Assembly: GCA_025363715.1 (NCBI GenBank)
Contig: JANYLR010000030.1
Coordinates: forward strand, 1-52,511
From: Holophagaceae bacterium
GTDB lineage: Bacteria > Acidobacteriota > Holophagae > Holophagales > Holophagaceae
Direction: 5' to 3'
Length of the DNA: 52,511 nt
Part shown: one piece after another, positions 25,159-34,277 of the stretch
Layout of the letters: every line of letters begins with the position of its first letter
Numbering within the stretch: the stretch's first letter is position 1
Program-made: the position numbers and the translations under genes
The notes under the pieces: generated by a model
What the model saw: the letters and a program-made list of their open reading frames with translations, nothing else
Told to the model about the DNA's origin: nothing
Databases searched by the model: none

Positions 25159-26481
25159 TCAGGTCTTGGTGTGGGAACCCGCCTCAAGCACACCGCCGTG
25201 GCGCTTGTCGGATCTCAGCAAGAGGAAGGCAAAGACGAGACCGGCCACGCCGAGACCCGCAAACATGATCTGGGTGGAGGTGTATGTTCCCGTCACATCA
25301 CGAAGCTTGCCGTTGAGATAGGGGAACAACGCCAGTCCGAGATTCTGGATGGCGGTCATCAGACCAAAGGCGGTGCCGACCCGTTTCTCCTCGACCACCA
25401 ATGGCACCGAAGCCCACATGGCAGCGGGCACCAGAACGAAGGAGACCCCGAGCATCGCCATCATCGGAATGGGATTCCAGTGGGTGATGCCCAACAGCAA
25501 GTGGGCCGGGATCATGATCAAGGCTCCGACCACCATCAGGGACGCACGCCGCCCGATGCGATCAACCAGCCCTCCCGCAAAGGGAGCGAAGATCATAGAG
25601 GCAGCAATGGTAATGCTCGTAATGCCACCCGCTGTGCTGAACATGTGGGTGAAATTGTAGAAGACCTTGGATAGGAAGCCACCCGTCATCACCGTCACGC
25701 TGGGAATGCCCCACTTGTCGTGGAACATGTCAGACGACAGGGCCGTAAAGGGAAAGATTGCGCTATAAAAGGTCACGCAAAGCAGCACCACGAACCAGTA
25801 AGATGAGGTGAATTTCTTAAGATCGGCGAAAACGATCTTGTCTCCGGCCTTGGCCCTCTGCAGGGAGAGCACCTTCTCCCCATGCCGGTCCATGACGATG
25901 AAGACCAGATTGCAGAGCACCGAGAACAGGCAAAGCAGGGCCGCGGCCCACAGGGCGGCGCGGAAGCTGTGGAAGTGGTCGGCGATGAGCTCCTCCGTGT
26001 TGAAGGCGAACACCGTGCCCACCCGACTGAGGGTGAGGGCGATGCCGAATGCCATGGCCATCTCCTTGCCCTTGAACCAGCGGCTGATAATGGCGCTCTG
26101 GACCACGATGAGGGATTCGGATCCGGCCCCGAAGACGAGGCGACCGAAGATCAGCATCCACTTGCCCTTGGCCACGGCCACGATGACCGCGCCCACGAAC
26201 ACCAGCACACTGAAGAGCAGGCTGGCCTTGCGGGGACCCAGCTTGTCGTAGAGCATGCCGCCGAAGAACACGATGGCGATGGCGGCCACAGAATAAGCGG
26301 TATAGAGGGACCCGATGGTGCTCCGGTCCAGCTTCAACTCCGCCATCAGGGTGTTTTCAAGGGCTCCGATGCTGTCATAGGCGAAGTAGCTTCCAAGCAC
26401 CAGGAGGCTGATGAAGATCAGGATGGTGAACCGGTAGAACCGGGTGCTCGGATGGAACATGCCTAGCGTCTCGGTCGTCAT
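25159..26481 (-). CDS. MFS transporter of the MFSD1-like branch
   Basis: 440 residues from the ATG at 26481 (MTTETLGMFHPSTRFYRF); the reading frame continues upstream but without protein-like sequence. Twelve membrane segments. The first helix GSYFAYDSIGALENTLMAEL, the motif-A-like FFGGMLYDKLGPRKAS loop, the FGRLVFGAGSESLIVVQSAI block and RWFKGKEMAMAFGIALTLSR match animal lysosomal MFSD1, a dipeptide uniporter, better than typical bacterial sugar or drug transporters (recalled, not searched). Substrate therefore possibly short peptides. The central loop contains a Lys/Asp stretch (RAKAGDKIVFADLKKF). Transcribed separately from the neighbouring barnase operon. Confidence 0.8.
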   Translation of the reverse strand: MTTETLGMFHPSTRFYRFTILIFISLLVLGSYFAYDSIGALENTLMAELKLDRSTIGSLYTAYSVAAIAIVFFGGMLYDKLGPRKASLLFSVLVFVGAVIVAVAKGKWMLIFGRLVFGAGSESLIVVQSAIISRWFKGKEMAMAFGIALTLSRVGTVFAFNTEELIADHFHSFRAALWAAALLCLFSVLCNLVFIVMDRHGEKVLSLQRAKAGDKIVFADLKKFTSSYWFVVLLCVTFYSAIFPFTALSSDMFHDKWGIPSVTVMTGGFLSKVFYNFTHMFSTAGGITSITIAASMIFAPFAGGLVDRIGRRASLMVVGALIMIPAHLLLGITHWNPIPMMAMLGVSFVLVPAAMWASVPLVVEEKRVGTAFGLMTAIQNLGLALFPYLNGKLRDVTGTYTSTQIMFAGLGVAGLVFAFLLLRSDKRHGGVLEAGSHTKT

Positions 26482-26633
26482 CGTGGGTTCCCTCACCGGC
26501 CAGGGCATCACAGGTGTGTGGTCAGAGGCCAGCTTGGCCCGAACCTCCGATGGTCCCATAGCCCCCAGCGTCGGGACAGGGGCTTTTACCAGGGTGGTTC
26601 TCGATCCACCCGCTTTGCCCGATAGTGGTTTCA

Positions 26634-27347
26634 ATGGCCAGTCCAACCCGGCGCACCTGTCCCAGCTGCCACTCTCGCCTTTCCCCCCTCGTGGCGGAGT
26701 GCCCGGAGTGTGGACTGGCCCTGGCACCACCGCGGGAGGGGCGGCCCCTGCTCTTCCAGGCCTCAGCCCTGGCCCAAGTCCGTTTCGACCCGCCCCCCCG
26801 GGCCCTCCTAGCACCGGCCCTGGGACGGGTGGCGCCCGTAGCCGTGGAGGTGGGCCCCGAGGAGCTGGTGCGGCCCGACCTCCGCGAATCGCTACCCATT
26901 CCCACCACCCTGCCCACCCTGGGCGGTGATGAGGCCGCCGCCAGTTTCTGGCCCCTGGTTAAGGTCGAGGCCACCGAGGCCGTACTGCTGGTCCTCGTTC
27001 AGGGGGTGGCGCTGCTGCTGCCCGGCTGGGCCCTGGGCATCTCTCCGGCCCGACTCTTCCAGGGCGCCTGGCCCCTGGTGGTCCCCTACGTATTTTCAGT
27101 TTCCTGGCTGCTCTTCATGGGGCCCCTGGTCCTCACCGGCCAGTCGCCGATGATGGGCTATTTTGGCGTCACCCTGCCCGAGAACTCGCCGGAACGGCGC
27201 ATGGCCTTCTCCCTGGTCCACCTGGTGTCGGTGGCCTGCTTCCCCCTGAGCTTCCTATGCATGGTGCTCAGCCCCCGCCACCAGACCCTGGCGGAACTGC
27301 TCAGTGGGCAGGAATTGCTGGCCCGGCCCCTGCCAAGGATGCGCTGA
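26634..27347 (+). CDS. Zinc-ribbon membrane protein with an RDD-like C-terminal domain
   Basis: About 237 residues from the ATG at 26634 (a GTG at 26625 is possible). The N-terminal ribbon is CPSCHSRLSPLVAECPECG. After a Pro-rich stretch come membrane segments VLLVLVQGVALLLPGWALGI, VVPYVFSVSWLLFMGPLVLT and LVHLVSVACFPLSFLCMVLS; the region LTGQSPMMGYFGVTL, then the last helix followed by SPRHQTLAELLSGQELL, resembles RDD-domain proteins (Arg/Asp positions are weak). No known function. Divergent from the MFS gene. Confidence 0.6.
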   Translation: MASPTRRTCPSCHSRLSPLVAECPECGLALAPPREGRPLLFQASALAQVRFDPPPRALLAPALGRVAPVAVEVGPEELVRPDLRESLPIPTTLPTLGGDEAAASFWPLVKVEATEAVLLVLVQGVALLLPGWALGISPARLFQGAWPLVVPYVFSVSWLLFMGPLVLTGQSPMMGYFGVTLPENSPERRMAFSLVHLVSVACFPLSFLCMVLSPRHQTLAELLSGQELLARPLPRMR

Positions 27348-27352
27348 CCGCC

Positions 27353-29242
27353 TTACTCCACCAGCGGTTCCAGGTGATAGGGGATGGAGATCACCACAGT
27401 CTTGGGCTTCATCAGCAGGGTGCCCTTGATCCGCCAGGCGGTCTGGTTGTGGAGCAGGTTCGCCCACCAGTGCCCGGTGACGAATTCCGGGAGGATCACC
27501 GTGATGGTGTACTCCGGCTCCACCCGCCGCATGCGGTCCAGCTCCTCGACGATGGGCTCCACGATCTTGCGGTAGGGGCTCCGGACGGCGCGCAGGGGGA
27601 TGCCTTCGCAGTAGCGCGGCCAATCGGAGCGCAAGCGCTCCAGCGCGGCGCTGTCTCGGCCGTTCTCGTCGGGGAAGTCCACGGTGAGGGCTTCCACTTC
27701 GCCGTGGTCCGCGATCACTTTGGCGTAGTTCAGGGCCTGTACCACCCCCGAGTGGATACCCGAGACCAGCACCACCACCCGGTTCTTGCGGGGACTGATG
27801 AAATCCGCCCGGCTGCCCGCCAGGATGGATTTCACGCGGATGTAGTGGCGGTGGATGTTGAAGAAGGTCATCACCATGAGGGGCAGGACCAGGACCACCA
27901 CCCAGGCGCCATGGGTGAACTTGGTCACGATGATGACGGCCATCACGACCGCGGTGGTGATGGCGCCCAACCCGTTGATGACGGATTTGGTGACCCAGCG
28001 ATGACCGCGCAGCTTGATCCAGTGGCGGACCATGCCGGTCTGGGAGAGGGAGAAGCCCAGGAACACCCCCACAGCGTAAAGGGGCAGCAGGTGGTGCTCA
28101 CGGGCGTTGAAGATGATGAGCAGGACCCCAGACATGGCCGACAGGATGAAGATGCCGTTGGAGAAGACGAGCCGGTCCCCCTGGCTGGAGAACTGGCGGG
28201 GCAGGAAGCCATCCCGGGCCATCATGGCCGCCAGACGGGGGAAGTCCGCATAGGCCGTGTTGGCCGCCAGGCAGAGAATGAGCATGGTGAAGGTCTGCGC
28301 CATCAGGTACGCCACGTGGGGCAGGCCGGGCCCATCCCCGAGGATCCGCCGCTCCAGCATGGATAGCAGCGATTCGCCATCGCCCAGGTAGACGACCCCG
28401 AAGTGGTTCGCCAGCCAGGTGATGCCCAGGAACATGACGCCCAGCATGAGCACCATGTAGATCATGGTCCTGCTGGCATTGTGCGAGGTGGGTTCCCGGA
28501 AGGCGGACACGCCGTTGGAGATGGCCTCCACGCCGGTGAGGGCCGTGCAGCCCGCCGCATAGGCCTTCATGAACACCCAGAGGGCCAACCAGCCTGGGAG
28601 TGGCGGTGCCACCATTTCGTGATGCTCGCCCACGGGCACCGTGCCCGAGAAATACCGCCAGAACCCAAGCGCGATGATGGCGAACATCGAGACCACGAAC
28701 CCATAGGTGGGCACAGCGAAAACAGCTCCACTCTCCTTGACCCCGCGCAGGTTCATCAGGCCGATGAAGGCGACCACCGCCAGGGCGATGATGACCCGGT
28801 GCGCATCAGCGGCGGGGAAGGCGCTGGTGATGGCCGTGACGCCAGCGGAGACGCTCACGGCCACCGTCAGGACGTAGTCCACTAGCAGGGAGGCCCCCGC
28901 CACCTGGGCCGGCACTTCCCCCAGGTTCTCTTTGGCTACGATGTAGGCGCCGCCCCCGCTGGGGTAGGCGAAGATGGTCTGGCGGTAGCTGATGGTCAGG
29001 ATGGTCAACAGGATCACGATGCCCACGGCCACGGGCCAGGACCAAGAGAGCACCGCTGGCCCGAAGGAGGCCATGACCATGTAGGGGCCCAGCACGGCCA
29101 TGATTTCGCCCGTGCCGTACGCCACGGAGGAAAGCGCATCCGAACTGAACACCGCCAGGGCGATGGGGTTGCTGATGCGGGTCTCGTGGCTTTCTTCACT
29201 GGCGAGGCGTCGGCCCAGGAGCAGTCTTCGGAAATTCGGCAT
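27353..29242 (-). CDS. kimA: KimA-like potassium importer (APC superfamily)
   Basis: 629 residues from the ATG at 29242 (MPNFRRLLLGRRLAS); an upstream TTG at 29263 is less likely. About twelve membrane segments with the KimA/YdaO signature: ALAVFSSDALSSVAYGTGEI, then SYRQTIFAYPSGGGAYIVAK and YAAGCTALTGVEAISNGVSAF. The C-terminal ~150 residues are a cytoplasmic USP-like domain (RVVVLVSGIHSGVVQALNYA). KimA proteins are proton-coupled high-affinity K+ importers, inhibited by c-di-AMP in Firmicutes. No c-di-AMP riboswitch is visible in the short upstream gap. Confidence 0.83.
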   Translation of the reverse strand: MPNFRRLLLGRRLASEESHETRISNPIALAVFSSDALSSVAYGTGEIMAVLGPYMVMASFGPAVLSWSWPVAVGIVILLTILTISYRQTIFAYPSGGGAYIVAKENLGEVPAQVAGASLLVDYVLTVAVSVSAGVTAITSAFPAADAHRVIIALAVVAFIGLMNLRGVKESGAVFAVPTYGFVVSMFAIIALGFWRYFSGTVPVGEHHEMVAPPLPGWLALWVFMKAYAAGCTALTGVEAISNGVSAFREPTSHNASRTMIYMVLMLGVMFLGITWLANHFGVVYLGDGESLLSMLERRILGDGPGLPHVAYLMAQTFTMLILCLAANTAYADFPRLAAMMARDGFLPRQFSSQGDRLVFSNGIFILSAMSGVLLIIFNAREHHLLPLYAVGVFLGFSLSQTGMVRHWIKLRGHRWVTKSVINGLGAITTAVVMAVIIVTKFTHGAWVVVLVLPLMVMTFFNIHRHYIRVKSILAGSRADFISPRKNRVVVLVSGIHSGVVQALNYAKVIADHGEVEALTVDFPDENGRDSAALERLRSDWPRYCEGIPLRAVRSPYRKIVEPIVEELDRMRRVEPEYTITVILPEFVTGHWWANLLHNQTAWRIKGTLLMKPKTVVISIPYHLEPLVE

Positions 29243-29339
29243 GGATGAGGCGCCCCGGGTCAAAGAAGACCATTATGGCCATTGCGGCTGCCCGTGGGTA
29301 CAGGGTTTGATCCTCAGCACAGCAACTCGACAGGCCCCT

Positions 29340-30239
29340 TCAGGGCCGGCGGAGAACCAGGGCTTCCACCAGGTGCCGCTGCCCGGGCGCCACCGGCCAG
29401 ACCCAGCGCTCCTTCCGCGCCAGCCCTATCGCCTCCACACCCAGAAGGGTCGGCACATCCAGCCCGGCCAGCGGATCGCCGACCTCGAGACCCGCCTGCC
29501 CCCGGAGCTGTCGGGTCCAGTCTGGTTCCCAGGGCCCCAGGTCCAGGGGCCCCTCGCCGAACACCACGGCCCGGTCGTGGACCAGCCAAAGGTCCGCGCC
29601 GCTGTCCCGCAGCACGGCCAGGAAGGCCTCAATCGCCCGCCGCGTCCACGCCTCCACCGCTTCGGCCAGGGGATCGGCCCGCTCGGGATCCGGATCCCAG
29701 GGCGGCCCGCCGAACCGGGTCTCCACCAGGCGCTGGGCCACCACGCCAAACTGGCCCATGAGATTGGCGGCCAGGATGGTTCCGGGCCGGTTCAGCGCGA
29801 TCCAGGCCCTCAGCGAGGCGGGCTCCGGGCACAGGGAGGGCAGCAGGCCCGTCAGCCGCTTCGCGGCGGTCTCCCGGTCCCGGCGCCGCCCCGACCAGGG
29901 CTCCATCACGGCCCGCCGAGCCGTGGCCTCCAGCTCCGCCATTCCACCGGTCAGGTCCGCGAAGACCCAGGGCGGCCAGCGGCGATGGCGTAGGGCCGTC
30001 CAGGCCCGGCTCCAGGGATCCCCGTCCCAGCCAGTGGACAGGGACGGCGCCAGGGCCCAGGGCACCTCCAGCCCCGTGCCCGCGCCCAGGATCAACACGG
30101 GTCGAGCCGGATCCGCTGCCTGGAGGCCCTCCCCCAGAAAGGCTCGCACCCGGTCCAGATGCCCGCCCCAGCCAGAGTGGTTCCGAGCCAGGAAGGCGAA
30201 CTGCTCCTGGCGCAGCAGTCTGGAAAGCGGCTTGGACAT
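29340..30239 (-). CDS. Methyltransferase-like protein of unknown role
   Basis: 299 residues. A Rossmann-type VLILGAGTGLEVPWAL motif near residues 47-62 resembles SAM-binding motif I, followed by a second acidic strand STGWDGDPWSR. The middle and C-terminal portion lack recognised substrate motifs; Trp and Arg are abundant. A methyltransferase of unknown substrate is the best guess, at modest confidence. It is divergent from lipA with only a 39-base gap. Confidence 0.55.
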   Translation of the reverse strand: MSKPLSRLLRQEQFAFLARNHSGWGGHLDRVRAFLGEGLQAADPARPVLILGAGTGLEVPWALAPSLSTGWDGDPWSRAWTALRHRRWPPWVFADLTGGMAELEATARRAVMEPWSGRRRDRETAAKRLTGLLPSLCPEPASLRAWIALNRPGTILAANLMGQFGVVAQRLVETRFGGPPWDPDPERADPLAEAVEAWTRRAIEAFLAVLRDSGADLWLVHDRAVVFGEGPLDLGPWEPDWTRQLRGQAGLEVGDPLAGLDVPTLLGVEAIGLARKERWVWPVAPGQRHLVEALVLRRP

Positions 30240-30278
30240 GGGGTCATCCTACGGGAAACTGGAGGTTCAGGAGTCCCG

Positions 30279-31205
30279 ATGGCCCGATATTCAAAGCGTG
30301 TTGGCAGGGAAGTCCTGGAAGGTCATCCCCGCCTGCCCGAGTGGCTCACCAAGGAGCGGGTGAAGCTGGGCGACCTGCACACCATGAAGACGGGCCTTCG
30401 CGACTCGCACCTGCACACAGTCTGCGAGGAGGCCCGCTGCCCCAACCGGGCCCACTGTTTCACCCAGGGCACGGCTACGTTCCTACTCATGGGCGAGGTC
30501 TGCACCCGGGCCTGCGGTTTCTGCAGCATCCAGAGCGGCCAGCCCCGGGCCCTGAATCCAGATGAGCCCCGGGAGACCGCCGAGCGGGTCGCGACCCTCG
30601 CCCTGCGCTTCGCGGTGCTTACCAGCGTGAACCGGGACGACCTCCCGGATGGGGGGGCCGCCCACTTCGCCGAGACCGTACTCGCCATTCGGCACCGCAA
30701 CCCGGGCGTGGGCGTGGAGGTGCTGGTGCCAGATTTCCAGGGCGATCTGGAAGCGGTGGCTCGGGTGGTGGCCGCAGGCCCCACGGTGTTTAACCACAAC
30801 ACTGAAACCGTGCCCAGCCTCTACCCGGTGGTGCGGCCCGCTGGAAGGTTCGAGCGAAGCCTTCGCGTGCTATCGCACGCGAAGGAAATCGGAACAGCCT
30901 TGTACGGGTCCGCCTTCCGAACCAAGAGCGGACTCATGCTCGGACTGGGCGAAGCCGAGTCCGAGCTGATGCACACGTTCGAGGCCCTGGCCAAAGCCAG
31001 CGTGGACATCCTCACCCTGGGCCAGTACCTGCGGCCCACGCGCCACCAGCTCCCCGTGAGGCGGTACGTGCCTCCCGAGGAATTCGCCGAGCTGGGCGCC
31101 AAGGCCAAGGCCTTCGGCTTCGCCACCGTCTACGCCGGGCCCCTGGTGCGCTCCAGCTTCAACGCCCATGAGGTGGCCAACCTAGAAGGCATCAGCATCG
31201 CCTGA
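30279..31205 (+). CDS. lipA: Lipoyl synthase (radical SAM)
   Basis: 308 residues from the ATG at 30279 with CAGGAG upstream. Both Fe-S sites are present: auxiliary cluster Cys49, Cys54 and Cys60 (CEEARCPNRAHC) and the radical-SAM cluster Cys75, Cys79, Cys82 (CTRACGFC). The C-terminal RSSFNAHE supplies the auxiliary-cluster serine. It inserts two sulfurs into protein-bound octanoyl groups of the pyruvate dehydrogenase and glycine-cleavage complexes. Inside the gene, 30860-30885 is a perfect 11-bp inverted repeat with a 4-base loop. The stop abuts, without gap, the stop of the convergent ferredoxin gene. Confidence 0.95.
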   Translation: MARYSKRVGREVLEGHPRLPEWLTKERVKLGDLHTMKTGLRDSHLHTVCEEARCPNRAHCFTQGTATFLLMGEVCTRACGFCSIQSGQPRALNPDEPRETAERVATLALRFAVLTSVNRDDLPDGGAAHFAETVLAIRHRNPGVGVEVLVPDFQGDLEAVARVVAAGPTVFNHNTETVPSLYPVVRPAGRFERSLRVLSHAKEIGTALYGSAFRTKSGLMLGLGEAESELMHTFEALAKASVDILTLGQYLRPTRHQLPVRRYVPPEEFAELGAKAKAFGFATVYAGPLVRSSFNAHEVANLEGISIA

Positions 31206-31853
31206 TCAGTCCCGGCGCGGTTCCACGACAATCGCCGTGGGTTCGGCGGGGCAGGAGAACACGCAAAGGCCGCAGCCGGTGCAGGTGTCCGCATCCACCA
31301 CTGGATGGCCGACGGTTTCGCCCTCTGCCGGGGCCTCGATGCGCAGGGCCACCTCCGGGTAGGGGCAGCGGTCCACACAAACTCGACATTCCCGGGCTTC
31401 GCGATCCAGGGTCTCCCAGGTCACGCACTGGGCGGGCTTCACCCGGGCGGTGCCCATGCGGGTGGCCTTGGGACCTTCGAGCTCGGTGCCGTCCGTCAGC
31501 TTGAGCCGGGGCCAGACCAGGGCCTCATCCTCGCAGGCGGCCACGCAGGGCAGCGTGGTGCAAAGGAAGCAGGGGATGCTGCGGGGCTCGATGTAGGGTG
31601 TCTTCAGCGCCAGGCCCGCCGAGGGCGAGGCCAGCAGGATGGCGTTCTCGGGACAGGCCCGCATGCACTTGTCGCAGCGGGTGCACTTGGTGAGGAATTC
31701 CAGTTCGTCGAGGGCGCCCGGGGGACGCAGGAGCTTGGGCCCCAGCCCCGTGACCGCATCCTCCAGGCGGTTCGCCACGAACCCCGCGAACAGGGTGCCC
31801 AGGGACTTGAAGAAGTCCCCGCGTTCCTGGGGTTCGTCGAGTTTTTTGGCCAT
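31206..31853 (-). CDS. Polyferredoxin with four [4Fe-4S] motifs, MauM/NapG-like
   Basis: 215 residues. Four cysteine clusters: CTRCDKCMRACP, CFLCTTLPCVAAC, the interrupted CVTWETLDREARECRVCVDRC and CTGCGLCVFSCP. This spacing resembles the NapG/MauM family of electron-transfer proteins, but there is no twin-arginine signal (it starts MAKKLDEPQERGDFF), so it probably works in the cytoplasm. The redox partner is unknown; no nitrate- or methylamine-oxidising genes are near. Third gene of a purB-led unit. Confidence 0.75.
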   Translation of the reverse strand: MAKKLDEPQERGDFFKSLGTLFAGFVANRLEDAVTGLGPKLLRPPGALDELEFLTKCTRCDKCMRACPENAILLASPSAGLALKTPYIEPRSIPCFLCTTLPCVAACEDEALVWPRLKLTDGTELEGPKATRMGTARVKPAQCVTWETLDREARECRVCVDRCPYPEVALRIEAPAEGETVGHPVVDADTCTGCGLCVFSCPAEPTAIVVEPRRD

Positions 31854-31863
31854 TGTGAGTGCT

Positions 31864-32691
31864 CTACATAAGCCCGAAGACTCGCATGGTGGGTCGCAGC
31901 ACGCCCCAGAGCACAGGATCAAAGCCCAGGGTAAGGACGGCCGCCTTACTGTCGCTGGTGAGATCCACATGGGCGAGCAGGTCGGCGCTGATGGCCACAT
32001 CCCGGGAGCTGGGGGCGGCCTCCACCCACTTCACACCCCCCGGCGCCTCCTTCTTCGAGAGGGTTGCGCCCTCCCCGGCGCGGATCTGGAGGACCAGCAG
32101 GTCTCCGTGGAAGGAGGGGACCCGGATTTCCATAAGCCGGCCCTTGCCCACCACCGGGGTCACCGGTACCACCTCGAAGGCCTGGCGGTACCCCATCTTG
32201 GTCAGGTCCGGATCCTCGCCATTCAGGACCGCGAGGGTCTGCTCCACGAGGCCATCCAGGCCCCGGTCCCCCATCCAAGCCACCGAGCGCAGATGGGTTC
32301 CAGCCACCTCGCCCACGCCCTCTAACAGGGAGGGGATCAGGGCGAGGACCTGCTCTAGGGCTGGTCGGCCCCGCAGGGACTTGACCCCTTGAGGCCAAGG
32401 GCCCGTGAGGGGCAGGGCTTCGATGCGGCCCTCCGGTTCGGGCCGGAGGTCCAGGATGCGGCCCGGGAATCCTTCCAAAAGCTCCATATCTGGCGTGTCG
32501 GCCAAGATGACGGCATCCAGCCCTTCGAGCAGGAGGCGGCTCGGGGCGAAGACCACCAGATCGCCCACCTCCTCCTCCACCGTGAGGGCCCCGATGGAAA
32601 GGGGCAGCACCGAGGCCTCGCGGGCCTCCAGGGCACCCACGAGCTCGCGTCCCAGGAGTGTCTGGGCGCCGATGACGGCAAGTTTCAGCAT
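31864..32691 (-). CDS. Aspartate-semialdehyde dehydrogenase-like protein without catalytic cysteine
   Basis: 275 residues from the ATG at 32691 (MLKLAVIGAQTLLGRELVGA). The N-terminal Gly-rich VIGAQTLLGRELV and the SFHGDLLVLQIRA strand and general layout follow ASADH, but there is not one cysteine in the protein, so the thioester chemistry is impossible. It is also shorter than the real Asd at 14079-15134. The closest concept is the Usg-type catalytically dead ASADH paralogue. Function unknown; it may bind nucleotide or regulate. Placed between purB and the polyferredoxin gene. Confidence 0.68.
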   Translation of the reverse strand: MLKLAVIGAQTLLGRELVGALEAREASVLPLSIGALTVEEEVGDLVVFAPSRLLLEGLDAVILADTPDMELLEGFPGRILDLRPEPEGRIEALPLTGPWPQGVKSLRGRPALEQVLALIPSLLEGVGEVAGTHLRSVAWMGDRGLDGLVEQTLAVLNGEDPDLTKMGYRQAFEVVPVTPVVGKGRLMEIRVPSFHGDLLVLQIRAGEGATLSKKEAPGGVKWVEAAPSSRDVAISADLLAHVDLTSDSKAAVLTLGFDPVLWGVLRPTMRVFGLM

Positions 32692-32707
32692 GTCGATCCT
32701 CTCGATG

Positions 32708-34159
32708 TCAAACCCGGATGGCGGCTTCGTCCGCCGGAACATGGCCCGCCAGGGCCGCGGCCACGGGGCCCGCCAGGAACTGGCGCACCTGCTCTCCGGC
32801 GCGCCCCGTGAACCGGGCGGCATCCAGCAGTCCGGCCAGTTCCGCCTCATTCATGGCCCAGGCCGGATCCCGTGCCAGCAGTTGCAGCAGCTCGTTGGGC
32901 CGGCCCTCCTGCTTGATGCGCCGTCCGGCCTCCAGGGAAGCGACCCGGAAGGCCTCGTGCAGGTCCTGGCGGTCGCCGCCGCGCTGCACGCCCTCCATGA
33001 GCATCACCTCGGCCGCCATGAAGGGCAGCTCGCTCTGGAGGCGGGCTTCGATCATCCGGGGGTTGACCACCAGCCCCGAGGCCACGTTCTTGAAGAGCAC
33101 CAGGATGGCGTCGACGGCCAGCAGGCCCTGGCTGATAGTGAGGCGCCGGTGGGCGCTGTCGTCCAGGGTGCGCTCCAGCCACTGGGTGGCGCTGGTCTGG
33201 TAGGTGGAGGGCATGAGGCCCAGCACGAAGCGGGCAAGGCTGTTGATGCGCTCGGCGCGCATGGGATTGCGCTTGTAGGGCATGGCGCTGGAACCGATCT
33301 GCTTGTCCTCGAAGGGCTCCTCCACCTCCTTCAAGTGCTGGAGCAGGCGCAGATCGCAGGCGAACTTCGAGGCCGAAGCCGCCAGGCCGCAGAGCACCTG
33401 GCCGATGCGATCCTCCAGCTTGCGGGTGGCCGTCTGGCCGCATACCGGAATGGCCGGGAAACCCACCTTGGCGCAGAAGCGTCGCTCCAACTCCTCGACC
33501 TTGGCCCCATCCCCGTTGAACAGCTCCAGGAAGGTAGCCTGGGTGCCCGTCACTCCCTTCACGCCCCGGACGGGCGTGGTGCGGATGAGGTGGTCGAGAT
33601 CCTCCAGGTCCAGCAGCAGGTCCTGGATCCAGAGGGTGGCCCGCTTGCCCACGGTGGTGGGCTGGGCGGGCTGGAAGTGGGTGAAGCCCAGGGTCGGCTG
33701 ATCCTGCCACTGGGCGGCGAAGGCCGCCAGGGCTGCGATCACGTCCTGCAGGCGGCGGAGCAGCAGGGCCAGGGTCTCCTGCACAATGAGCAGGTCTCCG
33801 TTATCGGTGACGAAGCAGCTGGTGGCGCCCAGGTGGATGATGGGCCGGGCACTGGGGGCCTGCTCGCCCCAGGCGTGGATGGCCGCCATGACGTCGTGCC
33901 GCAGGGCAGCCTCGTGGCGGCCGATGGCCTCCAGATCCACCGCGTCCTGACTGGCCTTGAGCTCCGCGATCTGCGCGGCGGTCACGGGGAGGCCGAGTTC
34001 GGATTCAGCCTCGGCCAGGGCGATCCACAGCCGGCGCCAGACGCGCTGGCGGTAGAGGGGCGACAGCAGGCGCACCATGGCCTTGCTGGCGTACCTGCTG
34101 GCCAGGGGGTGTTCGAATCGCTCCAGTTCAGGACTGTCGTGGGGCGGCAGGAAGGACAT
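32708..34159 (-). CDS. purB: Adenylosuccinate lyase
   Basis: 483 residues from the ATG at 34159 (MSFLPPHDSPELERFEHP) with GGAG upstream. Fumarase/aspartase superfamily signature GSSAMPYKRNPMRAERI, active-site HLGATSCFVTDNGDL and GFTHFQPAQPTTVGKR; length and RYASKAM start fit the longer, eukaryote-like PurB branch. It releases fumarate from SAICAR and adenylosuccinate in purine synthesis. Leads the unit with the ASADH-like and polyferredoxin genes, 16 bases apart. Confidence 0.94.
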   Translation of the reverse strand: MSFLPPHDSPELERFEHPLASRYASKAMVRLLSPLYRQRVWRRLWIALAEAESELGLPVTAAQIAELKASQDAVDLEAIGRHEAALRHDVMAAIHAWGEQAPSARPIIHLGATSCFVTDNGDLLIVQETLALLLRRLQDVIAALAAFAAQWQDQPTLGFTHFQPAQPTTVGKRATLWIQDLLLDLEDLDHLIRTTPVRGVKGVTGTQATFLELFNGDGAKVEELERRFCAKVGFPAIPVCGQTATRKLEDRIGQVLCGLAASASKFACDLRLLQHLKEVEEPFEDKQIGSSAMPYKRNPMRAERINSLARFVLGLMPSTYQTSATQWLERTLDDSAHRRLTISQGLLAVDAILVLFKNVASGLVVNPRMIEARLQSELPFMAAEVMLMEGVQRGGDRQDLHEAFRVASLEAGRRIKQEGRPNELLQLLARDPAWAMNEAELAGLLDAARFTGRAGEQVRQFLAGPVAAALAGHVPADEAAIRV

Positions 34160-34277
34160 GAGAGCTCCGGCCCTCCAGTGTCTCACACGCCCTGAGCTGT
34201 GACTCCGCTCACGAAGAGGGTCTCTGCCCAGGCGGCGGTCGCGGCTAGGATTAGTGAATCACCTGGGAGCCGACGCC

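Noticed and set aside
24724..25674. A plus-strand 316-codon frame across the barnase and MFS genes
   Set aside because: Overlaps two genes with clear motifs and has no homology-like features.
29243..29339. c-di-AMP (ydaO) riboswitch before the KimA-like gene
   Set aside because: The 97-base gap is too short and lacks the conserved segments.
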